Source of the DNA: Alteromonas abrolhosensis
GTDB taxonomy: Bacteria; Pseudomonadota; Gammaproteobacteria; Enterobacterales; Alteromonadaceae
Assembly: GCF_001953635.1 (NCBI RefSeq)
Contig: NZ_MEJH01000015.1
Coordinates: 21,342 to 85,341 of the forward strand
Direction: 5' to 3'
Length of the DNA: 64,000 nt
Positions 35,863-44,096 of the stretch are shown in pieces (the first letter of the stretch is position 1; every line of letters begins with the position of its first letter). The translations under genes and the position numbers were made by a program. The notes below the pieces were generated by a model, which was not told the origin of the DNA, made no database searches, and saw only the letters and a program-made list of their open reading frames with translations.

Positions 35863-37065
35863 ATGTCTTCTAAGCTTAATAATTCGCATACCTCATCTGT
35901 TGGTAAGTATGAAGATGAAGAGTGTGTAAATTCAACATCACAAATTTCTAATAGATACATTGGCACGGTTACGGGAGGCCTCAATACCAAGGGCCCCGGT
36001 GATAATAGTAATACATCGCAACACTCGTTAGTGTCTAACGAGACCGTGTCATCTTCGAAAAGCTTCGAAAGTTATTACCGCGATATTTTTACTAAGTTAC
36101 CTTACAACACCCAACGTGCTTATATTAGCGACTATAACGAGTTCGCCATATTTTGTAAGCAAACAGGCTTATCTGGTTTCTCTAATAGCTTCGAACATAA
36201 CGAGACATGTATAAAACGATATGTAGAAGAACTGTGTCGTTCTCCCCTAGCCTATAGAACCATAAAACGCCGACTCTCAGCGCTGAGTAAATTCTTAGGT
36301 GTGGCGAAGCTGCCAAACCCAATAATAAGGTCGGCTTATTTGAGGGACTTCATTCGTCTTTCATTAATTGAAAACAAAAAGTTTAGGCTATCGCATAAGC
36401 AAGCTGTGCCACTCACCATTGATATGGTTGAACAGATCAATAATGCGATCATTCCCGATTCATTATTAGAACTTCGTGACCTTGCAATTATCAATTTGAT
36501 GTTTGACGCATTACTTCGCGCAGATGAACTTGTGCGCGTTTGCGTTGAGGATATATCCGCACGAAATAATACTTTACTCGTTGTATCCTCGAAAAGTGAC
36601 CAGTCCGGTCAGGGTCAATACCGCTACGTGTCTGCTAGCACTATTTCCATGGTACAAGAGTATATTAATGAAGCGAATATCGATCCAAAAACTAAACAGC
36701 AACGTCTTCCTTCAGATTTACGTGGCCTACATAAGGGCATTCTTTTCAGGCGGCTTACGAACCATAAAACGGCACTTTTGCCATTTGACGAACATATTCC
36801 AAGTCACCAAGCTAACGTTTTAAATTACTCTAGTGTTTACAGAATTTGGCAACGAATTGCTCAACGCGCAGGTATTAGCGAAAACATTACCCCTCATAGC
36901 GGTCGAGTTGGTGGCGCTGTTTCTCTTGCCGAAGACGGTGCAACTTTACCTGAGCTCCAACTTGCTGGCGGCTGGCAGTCACCAGAAATGCCCGGACATT
37001 ATACAAAACAAGCTAATGTAAAAAGGGGCGGAATGGCAAAACTATCGGCAAAAAGAAAAAGATAA
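35863..37065 (+). CDS. Cre-like tyrosine recombinase
   Basis: This site-specific recombinase of 400 residues belongs to the tyrosine class. A 65-residue Ser/Asn-rich N-terminal extension precedes the core-binding domain (about 70-165) and the catalytic domain. Catalytic residues are Arg219 (LLRADEL), Lys244 (SSKSDQ), His345 and Arg348 (PHSGRVGG), Trp371 (LAGGWQS) and Tyr380 (GHYTKQ). Spacing from His to Tyr (3, 23 and 9 residues) is identical to P1 Cre, which is 343 residues long. A loxP-like site lies 78 bp upstream. No integrase-type neighbours, phage genes or tRNA are seen. XerC/D and IntI are less likely because of the Cre-like HSGRVG and GGW segments. Confidence 0.88.
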   Translation: MSSKLNNSHTSSVGKYEDEECVNSTSQISNRYIGTVTGGLNTKGPGDNSNTSQHSLVSNETVSSSKSFESYYRDIFTKLPYNTQRAYISDYNEFAIFCKQTGLSGFSNSFEHNETCIKRYVEELCRSPLAYRTIKRRLSALSKFLGVAKLPNPIIRSAYLRDFIRLSLIENKKFRLSHKQAVPLTIDMVEQINNAIIPDSLLELRDLAIINLMFDALLRADELVRVCVEDISARNNTLLVVSSKSDQSGQGQYRYVSASTISMVQEYINEANIDPKTKQQRLPSDLRGLHKGILFRRLTNHKTALLPFDEHIPSHQANVLNYSSVYRIWQRIAQRAGISENITPHSGRVGGAVSLAEDGATLPELQLAGGWQSPEMPGHYTKQANVKRGGMAKLSAKRKR

Positions 37066-37293
37066 ACTACATATAAATCAATGCAATAAGAAAATAAAAG
37101 TTACGCATAACCATTATTTTAAATATTACATACAACTCACCTACTCTATTCACACATTTTTAAATCTGAAACGTTTTTTCGTGCGTAGTAATTGCGTATA
37201 TTTCACAAATTGTCTCTCAAACGAGAGTCTTCTTCTATGTAGATTAAGCTCTTTCGCATAGTTGAGTGAACGCTTTAATGAAGGGAGTTTTAT

Positions 37294-37644
37294 ATGAGCA
37301 GCGCAATCGATACTAAGCACGGAAAGTTACTTGCAGAAATGGTGGTTCAATCTTCTTCTTGGAAGATTCAGCCTGAAAAACAGGACCCATTCAAATCACA
37401 GGAAGCGGCAGTTGAGTACTTAAATTCTCACAACGAGCCTCTTTATCTCCATGTTCCGCTAGCCCAATCCGACGACTACGTAAGAATTTGTGTTACGTCG
37501 CGAGACGATTATGTGGTGTTCACGATTAAAGATATAAATAATGGCGGTGAAACTTCACTGCACTATTCTCATATCAAAAATTTAGATAGCACCATTCGAA
37601 CATTAGTCTCTGAAACCTGCGATCAAAAGATAAAAGCCCTATAG
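37294..37644 (+). CDS. Hypothetical protein, 116 aa
   Basis: I do not recognise this gene. The product is soluble and acidic-to-neutral with no signal peptide. It has alternating helix and strand segments (LLAEMVVQSSSWKI, EAAVEYLNSHNE, YVRICVTSRDDYVVFTIKDI). AAGGGAG precedes the ATG, giving good support for translation. It stands alone after the recombinase gene. The 228-bp gap between them is AT-rich with a small CTCTC/GAGAG hairpin. Its stop codon lies in the loop of a terminator. It could be a cargo gene of the recombinase region or native. Confidence 0.65.
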   Translation: MSSAIDTKHGKLLAEMVVQSSSWKIQPEKQDPFKSQEAAVEYLNSHNEPLYLHVPLAQSDDYVRICVTSRDDYVVFTIKDINNGGETSLHYSHIKNLDSTIRTLVSETCDQKIKAL

Positions 37645-37654
37645 CGGCTTTTTT
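37632..37654 (+). terminator. Terminator overlapping the stop codon of the 116-aa gene
   Basis: AAAAGCC (37632-37638) and GGCTTTT (37646-37652) form a 7-bp stem. The loop CTATAGC contains the TAG stop, and a T-run follows. Confidence 0.8.
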
Positions 37655-37721
37655 AGCATTGAGCTTGAAAGACGTTATTTTGGTTATTGTTGGTAATGTT
37701 TTAGCCTAAAGCATGCTTGCT

Positions 37722-38087
37722 TTACCAAAGAATGGTAAGCCAGGTAAAACATGCCAAGACTAAACTAACAAAAACAGCAGCGGACCCAATATCTTTCGCT
37801 CTGCCAATAAGCAGGTGAATATCTGTACTTACATGGTCACAGAGCTTTTCGACAGCAGTGTTGAGCAGCTCTGTTATCAGTACAATCATAAGTGACATGA
37901 TAAGCAAAATTCGCTCAATACTTGTAACTTCTAAGAGAAAAGTGACTGGTATTAAAATTAACATTGTGAAAACTTCTTGCCGAACCGCTGCTTCGCTTAA
38001 GAACGCTGCGCGCAAACCCTTCAACGAATAGTAAGTTGCGTAAAGAAGCCTAGTTAATCCCTTTCGTTTTACCATCATGTTTAGCAT
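37722..38087 (-). CDS. dgkA: Diacylglycerol kinase
   Basis: This small integral inner-membrane kinase of 121 residues (E. coli 122) phosphorylates diacylglycerol to phosphatidate and recycles lipid from envelope glycan synthesis. An amphipathic N terminus with RLLYATYYSLKGLRAAF is followed by three hydrophobic helices. The family active-site segment is TELLNTAVEKLCDHV, with both conserved acidic residues. The start could also be one of two Met codons a few residues further in. No operon partner is evident; a Usp gene lies about 100 bp upstream on the same strand. Confidence 0.92.
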   Translation of the reverse strand: MLNMMVKRKGLTRLLYATYYSLKGLRAAFLSEAAVRQEVFTMLILIPVTFLLEVTSIERILLIMSLMIVLITELLNTAVEKLCDHVSTDIHLLIGRAKDIGSAAVFVSLVLACFTWLTILW

Positions 38088-38186
38088 TCACAAAAAACAA
38101 TACGCTAGCGAACAATCATTACATCTACATGACGATTAAAGGTTTTCTTCCAGTTACTTCCTGCTTAGATCTTTAACTTAGTCCAA

Positions 38187-38609
38187 TTACACCTTAACGG
38201 CTAACACATCTGTTTTTACACCGTGTAAAACCGCATTTGCCGTCGAGCCCAACAACAAGCGAAGACCACTCTGACCATGTGTACCTACAACAATAAGATC
38301 CGCGTTAATTTTCTCAGCCATGTGGTGTATTTCATCGGCAGGTGAGCCAATCTCTACGTTTACGTGGCTGTAAGGAATGTCGTGTTTAGACGCAACATCT
38401 TTTAATTGTCTTAGCGCCTGCTCTCTAACTTCTTCCGAAAAATCACGTTCTAAAAATAACCCATAGGGCTCTACGTTGGTTTGCGGATATGCGACATAAA
38501 GCAAATGAATTTTGTGGCTATTACCAGCGATGGCGATGGCTTTTTCTACAACTAGTTCATAGTCAGAATAAACATCGATAGGTACTAAAATCGTATCGTA
38601 GCCTTGCAT
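38187..38609 (-). CDS. Universal stress protein, UspA family
   Basis: This is a single-domain Usp of 140 residues. It starts MQGYDTILVPIDVYSDYELV, and the ATP-type loop GTHGQSGLRLLLGSTANAVLH is near the C terminus, so it probably binds ATP. I chose the ATG at 38609 because GGAG lies directly upstream on the minus strand; a longer frame from 38651 lacks a ribosome site. It is divergent from a cytochrome c gene. Usp proteins with this loop are often induced by oxygen limitation, but I see no FNR box here. Confidence 0.88.
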   Translation of the reverse strand: MQGYDTILVPIDVYSDYELVVEKAIAIAGNSHKIHLLYVAYPQTNVEPYGLFLERDFSEEVREQALRQLKDVASKHDIPYSHVNVEIGSPADEIHHMAEKINADLIVVGTHGQSGLRLLLGSTANAVLHGVKTDVLAVKV

Positions 38610-38794
38610 TGTGGCTCTCCTTAACAGTTTAGTTAGTAATGGTTTTAACATACCGCTTATTATTCGTACTACATAGTAGAACCACGAAAATTATTATACT
38701 TTGCGCTAGGTCAATGTTTACTCCTCAAAATTATCCATACTTGATTTATGTACTACATTTCGTAAATAGTAAAAATTTAGTGAGGGATATAAAT

Positions 38795-39268
38795 ATGAGA
38801 ACCATAATAATAGTAATAGTGTCGCTTCTACTTTTTGCCTGTGATCAAGGGCCACAATCGCCACGTGGATTCAGCCTGCCCGAAGGTGATATGGAAAAAG
38901 GTTATCAGGTTTTTAAAAAATATCAGTGCCAGGACTGCCATAGAATTGCAGGAGAAAAAGAGCGTGAAAATGCACAGTATTTAGTAGCAAAGCCCATCCC
39001 ATTAGGAGGCAGCAGCGGAAGAATAACCACGTATGCAGAACTGGTTACCAGCATTATTAACCCTTCACATAAGCTTACCCCACGTCAGCCAGCTAGCTTT
39101 ACCAGTGAAGACGGTGTCTCATTAATGCGAATAGTAAATGACGAACTTACGGTATCTGAACTTATTGATTTAGTGGCTTACTTGCAACCCAAATATAAAG
39201 TAACACCATATAGAACCAGTGATTACCGCCTTTATCAATTGCGTATTCCTGAGAAAAAAGTGGAATAG
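38795..39268 (+). CDS. Lipoprotein c-type cytochrome
   Basis: This is a periplasmic c-type cytochrome of 157 residues anchored as a lipoprotein. The signal is MRTIIIVIVSLLLFAC, with the lipobox LFAC and Cys16 as lipid site. The single heme motif is CQDCH at 45-49. A Met-containing segment near the end (SLMRIVNDE) could supply the sixth ligand. I chose the ATG at 38795, after GAGGGA; a much longer frame starting at 38639 would destroy the signal peptide. Electron partners are unknown. It ends at a clear terminator. Confidence 0.82.
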   Translation: MRTIIIVIVSLLLFACDQGPQSPRGFSLPEGDMEKGYQVFKKYQCQDCHRIAGEKERENAQYLVAKPIPLGGSSGRITTYAELVTSIINPSHKLTPRQPASFTSEDGVSLMRIVNDELTVSELIDLVAYLQPKYKVTPYRTSDYRLYQLRIPEKKVE

Positions 39269-39284
39269 AGGTTGAATCTCACTG

Positions 39285-39329
39285 AGCCTAACTCCTAATT
39301 ACTAGTTTCAAAGAGAGTTAGGCTTTTTA
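39285..39329. terminator. Terminator between convergent cytochrome c and glutamate synthase-like genes
   Basis: AGCCTAACTC and GAGTTAGGCT form a perfect 10-bp stem around a 20-base loop, followed by TTTTTA. Confidence 0.85.
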
Positions 39330-39356
39330 TTTATCATCACCCTAGTTAGAGCTGCA

Positions 39357-40985
39357 CTATACGGCTTTCGTTTCTTTCTCAATTTCAGCCAGTAAACTGC
39401 ACGGCATAAAACTTCCCGCGTTAGCTTCTTTTAAATGTAGCTTAAATCGCTCAGGTACTTCATCAGTCAAGAAGCTTCCGGTTTTTACAAGTGGAAAAAT
39501 CTCGTCGTAACGAGCAATGTGGCATTGGTCGACCCGTCTAAATATGTGTGTGCGATTTAATTCACTGGTTTTGATATGACCCGTTGACGATAAGATATCC
39601 ATAAGCGCGTGAATGGTCTTTTTATGAAAACGGTACACTCGTTCGTACTTATCTTCCACGTTTAAGCCTTTCTCAAGCTTTGGATCTTGTGTTGCCACGC
39701 CTGTTGGGCACTTATTGGTATTGCACGATAATGACTGGACACAGCCAAGTGCCAGCATCATGCCTCTGGCACTGTTACATAAATCAGCACCCAAGCTTAA
39801 ATTTTTAGCTAGCTGAAACGCCGTAATGATCTTACCCGAGGCGATGATTTTAATTTTGTCTCGTATTCCAAAGCCAGTGAGACAATCATCAACAAATGCC
39901 AGCGCTTCTCGAAGAGGAAAACCAATCGAGTTGGTATATTCTAGCGGCGCGGCACCGGTACCGCCTTCGCCCCCGTCTACCGTTATAAAATCTGGCGTTA
40001 CGCCCTTCTCTACCATGGCTTTGCACATGGCAATAAACTCACTTTTTCTACCAAGCGCTAGCTTTATACCTACGGGTTTATAGCCGCTCAATTTGCGCAA
40101 TTGACTGATAAAGTCCACCATTTCTAATGGCGTGGAAAAGGTTTTGTGTCTTGGCGGTGAATCGACTTGCGTACCAGGCTCTACACCTCTAATTTTGGCA
40201 ATTTCTGGGGTATTCTTGTAAGCAGGAAGAATACCTCCATGTCCTGGTTTAGCACCCTGGCTCAATTTAATTTCTATCATTTTTACATTGTCGAGTTTCG
40301 CTTTCTCCTCGAAGAGTACAGGGTCAAACCCGCCATCTTTGTTTCGACAGCCAAAGTAGCCTGTGCCGATTTGCCAAACAATATCGCCGCCATTTTCCAA
40401 GTGATACGGGGTTAAGCCGCCCTCGCCCGTATTGTGGTAAAACCCACCTTTAGCCGCCCCTTTATTTAGCGCTAAAATGGCATTTTTAGACAAGCTTCCA
40501 AAACTCATAGCGCTTATGTTCAAAATGCTTGCGCTATAGGGCTTTTTGCAATGTGGACCACCTACGGTAATGCGAGGATCTTCATCCATGTCTTCTACCT
40601 CACGGGCAGACAATGAATGTCCAATCCATTCATAGCCATCTTTATAGGTATCTAGCTGGGTACCGAACGGGACAGTTTCTCTACTGTTTTTAGCCCGTTG
40701 ATAAACAATTGAACGAAACATGCGAGAAATAGGCGCACCACTGGTGTCGGTCTCGATGATATATTGCTGAATGTAAGGCCGAAGCCCTTCAACGGTCCAG
40801 CGTACCCTGCCGATCAATGGGAAATTCTTTAATATGGCGTGCTTATTTTGAAAGGCATCGTAAAGACCAAAAACTAGTAGCGTTACTGACAGCAGTAAGA
40901 ACCACCACACGGGTGTCCACAACAAACCAATAACCAGATTAAAAGCGACCAGTAAAATCAGTACAGTAAGTATTGTAAAACGCAT
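39357..40985 (-). CDS. FMN-binding glutamate synthase-like protein, membrane-anchored
   Basis: This protein of 542 residues corresponds to the FMN-binding synthase domain of glutamate synthase, without the glutaminase domain. Two hydrophobic segments in the first 45 residues suggest a membrane anchor. The barrel contains TVDGGEGGTGAAP (FMN) and LSQGAKPGHGG. The cluster motif GCVQSLSCNTNKCPTGVATQ has three Cys in the C-x5-C-x4-C spacing of the [3Fe-4S] cluster of GltS. The substrate is unproven; the stand-alone family is widespread. An FNR-like box lies about 105 bp upstream, so anaerobic control is possible. Confidence 0.85.
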   Translation of the reverse strand: MRFTILTVLILLVAFNLVIGLLWTPVWWFLLLSVTLLVFGLYDAFQNKHAILKNFPLIGRVRWTVEGLRPYIQQYIIETDTSGAPISRMFRSIVYQRAKNSRETVPFGTQLDTYKDGYEWIGHSLSAREVEDMDEDPRITVGGPHCKKPYSASILNISAMSFGSLSKNAILALNKGAAKGGFYHNTGEGGLTPYHLENGGDIVWQIGTGYFGCRNKDGGFDPVLFEEKAKLDNVKMIEIKLSQGAKPGHGGILPAYKNTPEIAKIRGVEPGTQVDSPPRHKTFSTPLEMVDFISQLRKLSGYKPVGIKLALGRKSEFIAMCKAMVEKGVTPDFITVDGGEGGTGAAPLEYTNSIGFPLREALAFVDDCLTGFGIRDKIKIIASGKIITAFQLAKNLSLGADLCNSARGMMLALGCVQSLSCNTNKCPTGVATQDPKLEKGLNVEDKYERVYRFHKKTIHALMDILSSTGHIKTSELNRTHIFRRVDQCHIARYDEIFPLVKTGSFLTDEVPERFKLHLKEANAGSFMPCSLLAEIEKETKAV

Positions 40986-41090
40986 TCAAAGTCCTTCTCT
41001 ATTTTGGCCATATTTAAATAAAATAATATGCCTACAGCCTTGTTCAATACATCTAAAAACGGGAACTAGATTTATATCTATGCTAATTAG

Positions 41091-41104
41091 TTGATATAAA
41101 TCAA
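41091..41104. promoter_or_regulatory. FNR box (perfect consensus)
   Basis: TTGAT, ATAA and ATCAA exactly match the FNR consensus TTGAT-N4-ATCAA. The centre lies about 112 bp before the minus-strand gene and 225 bp before the plus-strand gene. Neither direction shows a perfect -10 at the class II spacing, so the target is uncertain. Confidence 0.7.
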
Positions 41105-41227
41105 AAAAACAAAATTTAGGCTTAACGGTTAAATTGGTTACGCGTTACCATGAAATGCTAAATTAGACCTTTTTTAGCTGCGAAAACAAGCCATTACATG
41201 CTAATCTATTAATTCTATTTTAGCGAG

Positions 41228-41261
41228 TTAACCTCGTGATGTATGAGTAACACGAGGTTAA
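41228..41261. repeat. 11-bp inverted repeat upstream of the antiporter gene
   Basis: TTAACCTCGTG and CACGAGGTTAA flank a 12-base centre. It lies about 60 bp before the antiporter start, with no T-run, so an operator or 5'-UTR hairpin is more likely than a terminator. Confidence 0.6.
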
Positions 41262-41322
41262 TTTATGATGTAACCTGCGCTGGGTAGCGGATTTCACGTT
41301 CAACATTTTTGAAAGGTAATTC

Positions 41323-42894
41323 ATGGAGTATGCATTTCTTCTTTTCGCATTTGTATGCGGTTTAACGGTTAAGCTTATCGGCATTCCTCCTTTAGTTGGC
41401 TATCTAGTGGCGGGCTTTTTACTCAATTTCGCAGGCTACACTCTCACTGAAGATTTAACTCAAATCGCTAATCTTGGTATTACCATAATGCTGTTTACTA
41501 TCGGCTTAAAACTCAATATAAGAGATTTAAGCCGACGTGAAGTTTGGGCTGGCAGCGTATCTCACACATTAGTATGGGTGGGCGTTATCACATGTTGTGT
41601 TTATGCAATAGGCGCTGTTGCAGCAAACTTTGTTGATGGACTTACCTGGAAGAGTGCAGCTCTTATCGCTTTTGCTTTAAGCTTCAGTAGCACTGTTTGT
41701 GTAGTTAAAGTATTGGAAGAAAGCGGCGAGAGCAAAACACGCCACGGTCGACTGGCCATTGGCATTTTAGTTATGCAAGACGTTTTTGCCGTAATCTTTC
41801 TTGTAGCTGCAACAGGCAAGCTACCGTCGGTATGGGCACTTGCCCTTCTCGCATTATTCCCGGCAATGCCAATTATCAACAAGATGATTAATAAATCAGG
41901 CCACGGAGAATTGTTGCCTCTTACAGGTTTCATTCTTGCTTTGGGTGGTTATCATTTATTTGAGCTGGTTAATATTAAAGGCGACCTAGGTGCACTTATC
42001 TTTGGAATCATGTTGGCGCAACACGAAAAGGCCTCAGAACTTGCCAAGTCACTACTTAGTTTCAAAGATTTATTTTTAATTGGCTTCTTCCTTACCATAG
42101 GCCTAACAGCGCTTCCCAGTCTGAGTATGGTTGTTCTCGCCATTGTATTCTGCTTATTTATACCGTTAAAAGCTGCGCTGTTTTTCGGTTTGTTTACATC
42201 GCTTCGTCTTAGAGGACGTACTGCGTATTTAAGCAGCCTGGTGCTATCAAATTACAGTGAGTTTGGGCTTATTGTTGGGGCGCTTGCAGTTTCTTTAGGA
42301 TTATTGGCAAATTCATGGTTAGTAGTCATTGCCCTTGCCGTCTCAATCTCATTCGTAATTACCAGCGTGCTCTATCGGAACTCACATTCACGTTATCACA
42401 AATATAAGCATGCCATTAAACGCTTCGAGAAAAAGGAACGTTTAAAAGAAGATATTTACCCTACTCTCCACAATGCAGAATTTTTAGTCTTGGGAATGGG
42501 GCGTGTTGGTCGCGGTGCTTTTAATGCGCTATCGAAGTTGAGCGATGTGAGCGTGTGGGGTATGGATGCTGATCGGGTTAAAGTTAAGGAACTCGCTGAG
42601 GAAGGACTCGATGTTATTTGCGGCGATGGCGAAGACGTGGATTTATGGGATAACCTAGATATTAAGCAAATACAGCTCGTTTTGCTTGCTCTACCATCTA
42701 TCCAAGATTCGATTAATATCACTCGCCAGTTAAAGAACGCTGGTTATACCGGAAAAGTCGCTGCCATAGCTCGTTATGAAGATGAAGTGTCCAGTTTACT
42801 AGACAATGGCGTCGACAAAGTATTCAACTTCTTTACTGAAGCAGGACTTGGTTTTGCTGAAGAAAGCTTAGCCTACGCCCATGAACAACAGTAA
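41323..42894 (+). CDS. Kef/YbaL-type cation:proton antiporter with TrkA-N domain
   Basis: This is an inner-membrane CPA2-family antiporter of 523 residues. About 12 hydrophobic segments cover residues 1-360, including GIPPLVGYLVAGFLLN and the conserved ALSFSSTVCVVKVLEE. A basic linker leads to a cytoplasmic Rossmann TrkA-N domain starting FLVLGMGRVGRGAFNAL and ending near 500. The layout fits K+/H+ efflux systems of the KefB/KefC/YbaL type. It is shorter than KefC (about 620). No KefF/KefG partner is adjacent. The ion is not proven by sequence. Confidence 0.87.
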   Translation: MEYAFLLFAFVCGLTVKLIGIPPLVGYLVAGFLLNFAGYTLTEDLTQIANLGITIMLFTIGLKLNIRDLSRREVWAGSVSHTLVWVGVITCCVYAIGAVAANFVDGLTWKSAALIAFALSFSSTVCVVKVLEESGESKTRHGRLAIGILVMQDVFAVIFLVAATGKLPSVWALALLALFPAMPIINKMINKSGHGELLPLTGFILALGGYHLFELVNIKGDLGALIFGIMLAQHEKASELAKSLLSFKDLFLIGFFLTIGLTALPSLSMVVLAIVFCLFIPLKAALFFGLFTSLRLRGRTAYLSSLVLSNYSEFGLIVGALAVSLGLLANSWLVVIALAVSISFVITSVLYRNSHSRYHKYKHAIKRFEKKERLKEDIYPTLHNAEFLVLGMGRVGRGAFNALSKLSDVSVWGMDADRVKVKELAEEGLDVICGDGEDVDLWDNLDIKQIQLVLLALPSIQDSINITRQLKNAGYTGKVAAIARYEDEVSSLLDNGVDKVFNFFTEAGLGFAEESLAYAHEQQ

Positions 42895-42969
42895 TGCTGT
42901 TCTAAATGCGAACAATGGATGAATTGAGAAACGTTATCGTTTGTAAACAACTGTTTTACAAAGACTTTT

Positions 42970-42998
42970 TTGACACAACCTCAAATCTAGACTAAACT
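42970..42998 (+). promoter_or_regulatory. Sigma70 promoter of the bacterioferritin operon
   Basis: A consensus TTGACA (42970-42975) and TAAACT (42993-42998) are spaced by 17 bp, about 30 bp before the first bfr start. I see no convincing Fur box. Confidence 0.6.
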
Positions 42999-43028
42999 TC
43001 ACGCAAATACGTTAATAGGGTTTTCACA

Positions 43029-43505
43029 ATGCAAGGTGATAAACAAGTTGTTGCAAAATTGAACGAAGTGCTGACAAGTGAACTTACTTCGATAAATCAA
43101 TACTTTCTGCACGCTCGTATGTTCAAAAACTGGGGTTTTTCTGAACTTAACGAAAAGAATTATAAAAAATCGATCAAGGACATGAAGCAAGCGGATGATC
43201 TTATCGAACGCATTCTGTTTCTTGAAGGCCTTCCTAATCTTCAAGCTTTAGGTAAGCTTTATATCGGTGAAGACACCGTTGAAATGCTGTCATGTGATGC
43301 GCGCTTTCAAAAAGAGCAGCTTCCACTACTTCGTGAAGCTATCGCGCTATGTGAAGAAAAGCAGGATTATGTGTCTCGTGATTTACTTGAAGACCTTCTT
43401 GAATATGAAGAAGAGCACTTAGACTGGATTGAAACGCAAGAATACCAAATTGATGCAATGGGTATTGAAAACTACCTACAAGCGCAAGTTATGGGAGATG
43501 ACTAA
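43029..43505 (+). CDS. bfr: Bacterioferritin, heme-type subunit with altered ferroxidase site
   Basis: This is a four-helix iron-storage subunit of 158 residues that starts like E. coli Bfr (MQGDKQVV, then [14 protein letters not shown]). The heme ligand Met52 is present (KDMKQADD). Two ferroxidase ligands are changed: residue 51 is Asp instead of Glu, and residue 54 is Gln instead of His. Glu18 and the late EEEH pair are kept. It probably contributes heme and the core cavity but oxidises iron poorly alone. It overlaps the next bfr gene by one base, so a mixed 24-mer is likely. Confidence 0.92.
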   Translation: MQGDKQVVAKLNEVLTSELTSINQYFLHARMFKNWGFSELNEKNYKKSIKDMKQADDLIERILFLEGLPNLQALGKLYIGEDTVEMLSCDARFQKEQLPLLREAIALCEEKQDYVSRDLLEDLLEYEEEHLDWIETQEYQIDAMGIENYLQAQVMGDD

Positions 43506-43972
43506 TGAAAGGTAACCAAGCAATCATCAAAGGCTTAAATGAGCTTCTCTCTTATGAGTTGGCTGCCATGGATCAGTATTTCATTCACTCTCAGATGTAT
43601 CTTGATTGGGGTTTGAATAAACTTTACGAACGCATCGATCATGAATTTGATGACGAGCGTGGGCATGCAACTAAGCTAATTGAACGCATGCTGTTTTTAG
43701 AAGGTACGCCTGACATGACGAAGCGCACAGGCTTCAAAGTGGGTAAAGATGTACCTGAAATGCTTGAAAGCGATTTACGTGTTGAATATGAAGTTGACGC
43801 AAAATTGCGTGAAGTGATAGCGCTATGTGAAACCGAGAAAGATTATGTAACCCGTGACATGCTAATCGTGTTATTAGACGATACTGAAATGGACCATGCA
43901 CATTGGCTAGAACAACAGCTTGGCCTAATCAAGCGTATCGGTCTTCAAAACTACTTACAGTCTCAAATGTAA
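43505..43972 (+). CDS. bfr: Bacterioferritin, ferroxidase-type subunit without heme Met
   Basis: This is the second bacterioferritin of 155 residues, coupled to the first by a TAATG overlap. Ferroxidase ligands Glu18, Glu51 and His54 (DDERGHAT) and the late EMDH segment are intact. The heme-ligand position 52 is Arg instead of Met, so this subunit should not form the usual inter-subunit heme site with itself. It complements the first gene. Two-subunit bacterioferritins are known in Pseudomonas and Neisseria. A strong terminator follows. Confidence 0.92.
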   Translation: MKGNQAIIKGLNELLSYELAAMDQYFIHSQMYLDWGLNKLYERIDHEFDDERGHATKLIERMLFLEGTPDMTKRTGFKVGKDVPEMLESDLRVEYEVDAKLREVIALCETEKDYVTRDMLIVLLDDTEMDHAHWLEQQLGLIKRIGLQNYLQSQM

Positions 43973-44006
43973 GATAAAGCGTTCACGCTTCATCACAGCT
44001 AATTAA

Positions 44007-44043
44007 TAAAAGGCCGCTCTTTAATTTAAGAGCGGCCTTTTTC
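44007..44043. terminator. Strong bidirectional terminator
   Basis: AAAAGGCCGCTCTT and AAGAGCGGCCTTTTT form a 14-bp stem with a short loop and A/T runs on both sides, suitable for the bfr operon and the convergent minus-strand gene. Confidence 0.93.
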
Positions 44044-44096
44044 ATGCTTGTTTGCAACCTGTTCTTTAGTGAGCATCATCTTGCTTTATGAAACAA

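Larger units (their letters stand above)
40986..41322. promoter_or_regulatory. 337-bp divergent regulatory region
   Basis: This gap separates the glutamate synthase-like gene (minus) from the Kef-type antiporter (plus) and must hold both promoters. It contains a perfect FNR-type box at 41091-41104 and an 11-bp inverted repeat at 41228-41261. There is no credible ORF. Confidence 0.6.

Noticed and set aside
38639..38794. N-terminal extension of the cytochrome c gene
   Set aside because: It would bury the lipoprotein signal peptide inside the protein and overlap the divergent promoter region. The ATG at 38795 with GAGGGA fits better.
43029..43972. One bacterioferritin gene broken by a frameshift
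   Set aside because: Each frame encodes a full four-helix subunit with its own start, so they are two genes.
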